From: an uncultured Collinsella sp.
Lineage (GTDB): Bacteria; Actinomycetota; Coriobacteriia; Coriobacteriales; Coriobacteriaceae
Direction of reading: 5' to 3'
Assembly: GCA_900545835.1 (NCBI GenBank)
Contig: URBB01000075.1
Coordinates: 1-10,715, forward strand
DNA length: 10,715 bases
Of the stretch, positions 5,907-10,715 are shown in pieces (position 1 is the first letter of the stretch; each line of letters opens with the position of its first letter). A program made the position numbers and the translations under genes. The notes beneath the pieces are model-generated. The model did not search any database and was not told the origin of the DNA. It saw only the letters and a list, made by a program, of their open reading frames with translations.

Positions 5907-6344
5907 CTACTTCACGACCAAGATGTCGCAGTCGGTGTTGCGCAGCAGGAACGTCGAAATCGAACCCAGCAGCGCATACTTGATCGAGGACAGGCCGCGG
6001 GCGCCGCAGAGCACCAGGTCGGGCTTGACCACGTCGAGCATCTCGTCCTTGAGCGTCTCACGAATACGGCCGGCGCGAATCATAACCTCGACCTCGGGAA
6101 TATCGGGATTGGCCTTGGCCTCTTCGAGCTGCTTGGCGATGGAGTTCTTGAATGCTTCCTCTAGGCCGTTGACCAGATCGACCGGATAGGAACCGGCGCT
6201 CTCGAGCGCCGTGGAATCGATGACGTGGCCGATGATCAGCTTGGCGCCGTTGTTCGCGGCGACCTTGATGGCGCGTGCGAGCACAAAATCCTGCTGCTCA
6301 GTACCGTCGAGTGAAACAAATACCTTGGTGTAGCCCTCGTTCAT
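5907..6344 (-). CDS. Universal stress protein, UspA family, ATP-binding type
   Basis: A single-domain, 145-residue universal stress protein, the typical length. It begins with the usual first strand KVFVSLDGTEQQDF, in which the Asp lies in the nucleotide site. It carries the complete ATP-binding signature G-x2-G-x9-G-(S/T) as Gly114, Gly117, Gly127-Ser128 in CGARGLSSIKYALLGSIS, followed by the final strand DCDILVVK. It should therefore be an ATP-binding (MJ0577-like) rather than an UspA-type non-binding member. Such cytoplasmic proteins accumulate under starvation or stress; the precise role varies. AAGGAGGA (6349-6356) five bases upstream makes the ATG secure. The gene is divergent from uppP and convergent with the kinase. 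Confidence 0.95.
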   Translation of the reverse strand: MNEGYTKVFVSLDGTEQQDFVLARAIKVAANNGAKLIIGHVIDSTALESAGSYPVDLVNGLEEAFKNSIAKQLEEAKANPDIPEVEVMIRAGRIRETLKDEMLDVVKPDLVLCGARGLSSIKYALLGSISTFLLRNTDCDILVVK

Positions 6345-6439
6345 GGTTTCCTCCTTGGTCTATCGCACGGGCGCGGGGCTCGTGCATCGGGCGGGCGCGT
6401 GCGCGTTGGCCGCCGGACACTTTATCTTGTTGCAGTTAT

Positions 6440-6492
6440 ACCCAAGGATTTGGGTTTGACCGCTCGCAATTCTGTGAACGGGCGAGTTTTTT
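6440..6492 (+). promoter_or_regulatory. Possible leader hairpins ahead of uppP
   Basis: In the 248-bp space between divergent uspA and uppP, ACCCAA (6440-6445) pairs with TTGGGT (6450-6455) around GGAT. A second weak hairpin, CTCGC (6463-6467) with GCGAG (6482-6486), is followed directly by six T. The second has the form of a small intrinsic terminator on the plus strand. If uppP transcription starts upstream, it could act as an attenuator. If it starts downstream (a GATAAT lies at 6527-6532, without a convincing -35), it plays no such part. The 5-bp stem is weak. Confidence 0.35.
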
Positions 6493-6580
6493 GGTAAGGG
6501 TAGGCGCAGGCGCGCCGCCAACGGTTGATAATGGGACATCGCCCGCACCGTCCGCAGAACAATATCGGCGGGTGTCTAAC

Positions 6581-6587
6581 GAGGGGG
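6581..6587 (+). promoter_or_regulatory. Ribosome binding site that fixes the uppP TTG start
   Basis: GAGGGGG lies five bases before the TTG at 6593. No ATG in the frame sits close by, and the residues encoded from the TTG onward match the usual N-terminus of the family, so this site decides the start. The open frame extends much further upstream (to 6275) but that part overlaps uspA on the other strand. Confidence 0.8.
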
Positions 6588-6592
6588 TCCCT

Positions 6593-7573
6593 TTGGATAT
6601 TATCGAGCTTCTAAAATCTGCCTTCATGGGCCTGGTCGAGGGCATCACCGAATGGCTGCCTGTTTCGTCGACCGGTCACATGATCTTGGTGGACGAGTTC
6701 GTCAAGATGAACGTGAGCGAGACGTTCTGGAATATGTTCCTGGTCGTGATTCAGCTCGGCGCCATTCTGGCCGTCTGTATGCTGTTCTTCCATGAGCTCA
6801 ATCCGTTCTCGCCCAGCAAGGGCAAGGAGGGCCGTCGCGACACCTGGGTGCTGTGGGGCAAGATTGTGCTCGGTTGCATTCCTGCGGCGGCGATCGGCCT
6901 GCCGCTCAACGACTGGATGGAGGAGCATTTCTACAATGCTCCCGTCGTGGCGCTGGCGCTCATTGTGTACGGCGTGCTGTTTATCGTGATCGAGAACTGG
7001 CGCGCGAGCAAGCGCGAGGAAATGGCCGTTGCCGGTTCGTTTGGTTCGCGTGCTGTGGTGTCGGGTGGACGTCCCGCCGGTGCGCACTTTGCGGCGCCCG
7101 CCGCGGCTACCGCTGAGGATGAGGACGATGACGAGGATCTGGACTTTGGTTCCATCACCACGCTCGAGGACCTGAGTTGGAAGACCGCACTGGGCATCGG
7201 ATGCTTCCAGGTGCTCTCGCTGATTCCGGGCACGTCGCGCTCCGGTTCCACCATCATCGGCGGCCTGCTTTTGGGCTGCACGCGTTCGGTGGCGTCCAAG
7301 TTTACGTTCTTCCTGGCCATCCCTGTCATGTTTGGCGCGAGTGCGCTCAAGCTGGTCAAGTATTTCATCAAGGGCGGTACGTTCGGTGCCAACGAGGTCG
7401 CCATCCTGGGCGTGGGCTGCGTTGTGGCCTTTGTGGTTTCGCTCATCGCTATCAAGTGGCTCATGGGCTTCGTCCGCCGTCACGACTTCAAGTGCTTCGG
7501 CGTCTACCGCATCGTTCTGGGCATCGTGGTGCTTGCGTACTTCTTCGTCTTGGAGCCTATGCTCGGCCTGTAA
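6593..7573 (+). CDS. uppP: Undecaprenyl-pyrophosphate phosphatase (UppP/BacA)
   Basis: UppP is a polytopic membrane enzyme that removes a phosphate from undecaprenyl pyrophosphate, recycling the lipid carrier for peptidoglycan and wall polymers; extra copies give bacitracin resistance. The 326-residue product starts at TTG: the first residues, (M)DIIELLKSAFMGLVEG, fit the usual family N-terminus. Motif 1 is EGITEWLPVSSTGH (16-29), with the active-site Glu16, Glu20, Ser26 and His29. Motif 2 is PGTSRSGST (212-220), with the catalytic Arg216. The hydrophobic helices are all present through the C-terminal VLAYFFVLEPMLGL. Odd: residues about 138-192 form an extra hydrophilic loop, first Ala/Gly/Ser-rich and then very acidic (EDEDDDEDLD at 175-184), making the protein about 50 residues longer than the usual 265-280. 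The reading frame and motifs around it are intact. It ends in its own terminator. Confidence 0.95.
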   Translation: MDIIELLKSAFMGLVEGITEWLPVSSTGHMILVDEFVKMNVSETFWNMFLVVIQLGAILAVCMLFFHELNPFSPSKGKEGRRDTWVLWGKIVLGCIPAAAIGLPLNDWMEEHFYNAPVVALALIVYGVLFIVIENWRASKREEMAVAGSFGSRAVVSGGRPAGAHFAAPAAATAEDEDDDEDLDFGSITTLEDLSWKTALGIGCFQVLSLIPGTSRSGSTIIGGLLLGCTRSVASKFTFFLAIPVMFGASALKLVKYFIKGGTFGANEVAILGVGCVVAFVVSLIAIKWLMGFVRRHDFKCFGVYRIVLGIVVLAYFFVLEPMLGL

Positions 7574-7588
7574 CTTGGTTGACGCTGC

Positions 7589-7688
7589 GCGGCGGCCAGA
7601 ACGACAACTTGTCATTCAAAGAGGGCGGCATGACCAAAAGGTCTATGCCGCCCTCTTTTCATGCCAATTTGTTCGTTCTGGCCGCCGC
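7589..7688. repeat. 100-nt nested inverted repeat enclosing the uppP terminator
   Basis: The outer arms 7589-7604 and 7673-7688 are perfect 16-bp inverted repeats of GCGGCGGCCAGAACGA. A further CAA/TTG pairing follows on the inside after one bulged base. Enclosed between them is the terminator stem (7618-7658). The left arm begins 15 bases after the uppP stop. The outer arms are not needed for termination, which makes the unit look like a REP-type or miniature insertion. Confidence 0.85.
7621..7659. terminator. Strong intrinsic terminator of uppP
   Basis: GAGGGCGGCATGACC (7621-7635) pairs with 7640-7655, with one bulged T and an AAAA loop. TTTT follows on the plus strand. On the minus strand the stem is followed by TTTGAATG, so weak activity in the other direction is possible. 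The stem can be lengthened by three A-T pairs (7618-7620 with 7656-7658). Confidence 0.92.
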
Positions 7689-7723
7689 TCGCTACCGTTG
7701 CCGTGACATCGGTGGCTCCCTGA

Positions 7724-7790
7724 TTGGTGCAATGGGAACAGGTTGCTTTGCAGCAACATGGTGCAGACTAACCTGACCCCATTGCGCCAA
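7724..7790. repeat. REP-like palindromic element upstream of pcrA
   Basis: TTGGTGCAATGGG (7724-7736) pairs with 7778-7790 over 13 positions, with one G-U wobble. After a 2x2 internal loop CAGGTT (7739-7744) pairs with AACCTG (7770-7775). The 25-nt apical part can fold as TTGCT/AGCAA within 7744-7755. No T-run follows, so it is not a terminator. The size and the form (a long imperfect stem with a small internal loop, in an intergenic space) are those of REP elements mobilised by RAYT transposases. The family assignment is inference, and no transposase gene is present here. Confidence 0.6.
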
Positions 7791-7837
7791 ATCCGCTGGG
7801 GCGGGCCTGACGGTGACGCACGGAGTCGTGGTGTGAT

Positions 7838-7868
7838 TTGCGTCGGTGTCCGCGCGGCTCGGTATACT
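7838..7868 (+). promoter_or_regulatory. Candidate sigma-70 type promoter of pcrA
   Basis: TATACT (7863-7868) is a good -10 hexamer, matching TATAAT at five of six positions, about 60 bases before the pcrA start. The best -35 is TTGCGT (7838-7843), at a 19-base spacing, which is longer than ideal. It lies downstream of the uppP terminator and the REP-like element, where a promoter for pcrA is expected. Confidence 0.4.
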
Positions 7869-7929
7869 GGTACGGCTCAAACTATGGCGCCGCCCGCAGG
7901 CGCGCCGTCCGTCAGATGAGGAGTCGCCC

Positions 7930-10665
7930 ATGACCCAGCCCTTGCCCTGGGAAAAGAATGCCGCGGTACCCGTGCCGCCCGCGCCGGAACCCGTGCCGCT
8001 CGATGCATACACCGCCCCCGCTGCGCCGGAGCCCGAGCTCGTCCCGCTCGACATCTACGACGCTCCCGCGCCGGCACCCAAACCCGCCAAGCCGCTCGTC
8101 GACATCGACAGCCTTAATTCCGCCCAGCGCGAGGCAGTTCTGACCACCGAGGGCCCGTTGCTGGTGCTTGCCGGCGCCGGCTCGGGCAAGACCCGCGTCT
8201 TGACCTTCCGCATCGCACATATGCTCGGCGACCTGGGCGTTAAGCCCTGGCAGGTCCTGGCCATCACGTTTACCAACAAGGCCGCGGCCGAGATGCGCGA
8301 GCGTCTGGCAGCGCTCATCCCCAGCGGCACCCGCGGCATGTGGGTGTGCACATTCCATGCCATGTGTGTGCGCATGCTGCGCGAGGACGCTGACCTGCTG
8401 GGCTACACCGGTCAGTTCACCATCTACGACGACGATGACTCAAAGCGCATGGTGCGCGACATTATGCAGGCGCTCGGTATCGAGCAAAAGCAGTTCCCCA
8501 TCAACATGATCCGCAGCAAGATTAGCTCGGCTAAAAACGCCATGATCGGGCCCGAGGACATGTTCAAATCCGCCGACAGCCCTAATGACAAAAAGGCCGC
8601 GCAGGTCTACCTGGAGCTGGAGCGCCGCCTGCGCGCCGCCAACGCGATGGACTTCGACGACCTGCTCGTGCGCACGCTCGAGCTGCTGCGCACCCGTCCC
8701 GAGGTGCTCGACAAGTACCAAGAGCGCTTCCGCTACATTAGCGTCGACGAGTACCAGGACACCAACCACGTCCAGTACGAGATCGCCAACCTGCTGGCCG
8801 CCAAGTACCAAAACCTCATGGTCGTGGGCGATGACGATCAGTCCATTTATAGCTGGCGTGGCGCCGACATCACCAATATCCTGGACTTTGAGAAGGACTT
8901 TAAAGACTGCAAGACCGTCAAGCTGGAGCAGAACTATCGCTCTACGGGCCATATCCTGAGCGCCGCCAACGCCGTGGTGCGTCACAACTCGCAGCGCAAG
9001 GACAAGCGCCTGTTTACGGCCGAGGGCGACGGCGAGAAGATCCAGGCCTTCCAGGCAAGCGATGAGCGCGACGAGGGTCGCTGGATTGCCGGCGAGATCG
9101 AAAAGCTGCACTCCAAGGGCACGAGTTACGACGATATCGCCGTGTTCTACCGCACCAACGCCCAGTCGCGTATCCTCGAAGATATGTTCCTGCGCGCAGG
9201 CGTGCCCTACAAGATTGTGGGCGGCACGCGATTCTTCGACCGTGCCGAGATCCGCGACGTCATGGCCTACCTTAAGATGATCGTGAACCCGGCCGACGAG
9301 ATGAGCGTCAAGCGCGTCATCAACACGCCGCGCCGCGGCATCGGCTCCACCTCGATTCAAAAGATTGAGCAGCTGGCGCGCGACAACCGTTGCTCGTTCT
9401 TCCAGGCTTGCGAGATCGCGTGCGCCGAAACCGGCATGTTTAGCGCCAAGGTGCGCAATGGCCTGTCGAACTTTGTGTCGCTGGTGCGCGAGGGTCGCCG
9501 CATGGACGGCGAGCTCAAGGACGTTGTCGAGATGATTGTCGATAAGACGGGCCTGCTGCAGGCTTTCCGTGCCGAGGGCACCATGGAGTCCGAGAGCCGC
9601 GCCGAGAACATCCAGGAATTCCTGGGGGTCGCTGCCGAATTTGAGGAGACGCACGAGGATATCGAAGGCACGCTCGAGAGCTTGGAAGAGCTGCGCGCTG
9701 CTGGTGTTGCCGATGTGCCCGCCGACGTTGAGCCCGAGCCCGTTGTGGTGAGCGCGCCTGCGCCCGAGTCCGGCCCGTCTGCGCCCGTGTCTTCGTTTGA
9801 GGCGCTCGTTGGCGCGCGTGATGCCGCGGGTTCCAATCCGCTCGATAGCCTGGCCGCTCCGGCGCTTTCTCCGCAGGATGCCCTGGCCGCCGCCATCGCG
9901 GGCAACGCGTATGCCGCGCCGACTGAGCTGCCGGCGGGCGCCGTGCATGCCGACGAGATCGAGCGCACCTACGGTCCGCTCACCTGTAAGGCGCTGCCGG
10001 CACTCATGGAGTGGCTGGCCCTGCGCTCCGACTTGGATTCCCTGGCCGGCGAGACGCATGCCATCACCATGATGACCATTCACTCTGCCAAGGGCCTGGA
10101 GTTCCCCGTGGTGTTCGTGGCCGGCATGGAGGAAGGCATCTTCCCACACGTGCACGACTTTGGCGGTAGTGACGATCCGGGCAAGCTCGAGGAGGAGCGT
10201 CGCTTGGCCTACGTCGCCATCACGCGCGCTCGCAAGCGCCTGTTCTTGACTTACGCCGCTACGCGCCGCACCTACGGCTCGACCTCTGCCAACCCGCGTT
10301 CGCGCTTCCTTAACGAGATTCCGTTTGAGGACATCGAGTTTAGCGGCATCGGTTCTGCCGGTTTTGAGGGCACGGGCTGGGAGAAGCGCGGCGACCGTCG
10401 CGGTACGTTTGGCTCGGGTATGGGCTCGGACATGTATGGCGGCAAGGTATTTGGCTCGCATACGCGCTCGACCGGCGGCTCCGGATCGCGCGGCGGATCG
10501 AGCTTTGACGACTTCTTTGGCGGCAGCAGCTACGGGACCGAGCGCCATCGTGGGGTCTCACCCGATGCCGGCCGTGTTGCCTCGACCTTTGGTTCGGGCG
10601 CGCCGCGAGCCAAAAAGCCGTCATCCAAGGTGTCGCCAACGGTGGAGCGCAAGGTCGATCGCGCC
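7930..10665 (+). CDS. pcrA: ATP-dependent 3'-5' DNA helicase PcrA/UvrD, 3'-truncated
   Basis: Superfamily 1A helicase that unwinds DNA in nucleotide-excision and mismatch repair and clears recombinase or stalled RNA polymerase from DNA. The frame runs 912 codons without a stop to the adapter junction, so the true C-terminus is missing. Motifs in order: Q motif LNSAQREAV (62-70), Walker A AGAGSGKT (81-88, Lys87), Ia ITFTNKAAAEM, II VDEYQDTN (272-279), III VVGDDDQSIYSWRGAD (298-313), IV LEQNYRS (332-338), V MTIHSAKGLEFPVVF (715-729) and VI EEERRLAYVAITRARKR (754-770). The MEEGIFPH segment after motif V is typical of PcrA. Odd: a Pro/Ala-rich 55-residue N-terminal extension with a duplicated PLDxYxAP module, and about 110 extra Ala/Pro/Glu-rich residues (about 578-687) between the EFLGVAAEFEE helix and ALMEWLALRSDLD, which are nearly adjacent in relatives. 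After motif VI comes a Gly/Ser/Arg-rich tail; the C-terminal Tudor-like polymerase-binding domain, if present, lies beyond the contig. GAGGAG (7918-7923) supports the ATG. Confidence 0.95.
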
Positions 10666-10715
10666 CTGTCTCTTATACACATCTCCGAGCCCACGAGACC
10701 GGAGCCTATCTCGTA
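10666..10715. other. Nextera (Tn5) adapter with i7 index, not genomic
   Basis: Positions 10666-10684 are the reverse complement of the Tn5 mosaic end (CTGTCTCTTATACACATCT) and 10685-10699 are CCGAGCCCACGAGAC. Positions 10700-10707 are an 8-nt index (CGGAGCCT), and 10708-10715 (ATCTCGTA) begin the Illumina P7 sequence. The pcrA frame reads on through it as LSLIHISEPTRPEP, a well-known adapter-derived false peptide, so any database protein ending this way is not a real terminus. Confidence 0.98.

Noticed and set aside
6275..6592. Upstream extension of the uppP reading frame
   Set aside because: The first 106 codons overlap uspA on the other strand and the intergenic space and do not resemble UppP. 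The TTG at 6593 with its ribosome site fits the family N-terminus.
6611..7615. Minus-strand open frame of 334 residues
   Set aside because: It is antisense to uppP, and the translation is compositionally biased and without motifs.
5687..7929. Search for a CRISPR array or tRNA/rRNA in the repeat-rich intergenic spaces
   Set aside because: The repeats are inverted or tandem pairs without regular spacers, and no cloverleaf or rRNA sequence was seen.
8440..10548. Minus-strand open frame of 702 residues
   Set aside because: It lies entirely antisense to pcrA. Long antisense frames are expected in GC-rich genes, and the His/Gly/Arg/Val-rich translation shows no domain.

Overview
The window looks like one complete draft-assembly contig from a high-GC Gram-positive bacterium. 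Both outermost ends are untrimmed Illumina Nextera (Tn5) adapter, at 1-40 and 10666-10715, so only about 41-10665 is biological. The strong G/C third-position bias, the Bacillus/Actinobacteria-type helicase PcrA, a BceS-like sensor kinase and the style of the intergenic repeats suggest class Coriobacteriia, most likely Collinsella or a relative. That assignment is inference; no rRNA or other marker is present to prove it.

Layout, left to right. (a) 41-460 has no long gene and is visibly AT-richer than the rest. It holds two convergent copies of a short sequence, each opening a mini-ORF that begins Met-Ser-Thr-Val, with a strong bidirectional terminator hairpin between them. (b) A GNAT-family acetyltransferase on the minus strand (461-1102). 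(c) purH on the plus strand (1368-2975), the bifunctional enzyme of the last two steps of IMP synthesis, with a terminator. (d) An unrecognised 243-residue protein (3057-3788). (e) A two-component system (3962-5686): an OmpR-type response regulator and an intramembrane-sensing histidine kinase of BceS/GraS type. (f) A convergent intergenic region with a bidirectional terminator and a 91-nt imperfect palindrome. (g) A universal stress protein on the minus strand (5907-6344). (h) uppP/bacA (6593-7573), undecaprenyl-pyrophosphate phosphatase, starting at TTG and carrying an extra acidic loop, followed by a terminator nested inside a larger inverted repeat. (i) A REP-like palindromic element (7724-7790). 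(j) pcrA/uvrD helicase (7930-10665), cut off at its 3' end by the contig boundary and carrying a long low-complexity insertion inside the helicase core.

How the genes may work together: the kinase and regulator form one transcription unit. Kinases of this family usually control BceAB-type peptide-antibiotic ABC transporters, but none lies beside this pair. The nearest cell-envelope gene is uppP, which acts on the lipid carrier that bacitracin targets, so a regulatory link is plausible but unproven. purH, uspA and pcrA look like ordinary housekeeping genes. No CRISPR array, tRNA, rRNA, transposase or defence system was found. The most unusual material is in the intergenic repeats and in the two in-frame insertions in UppP and PcrA.
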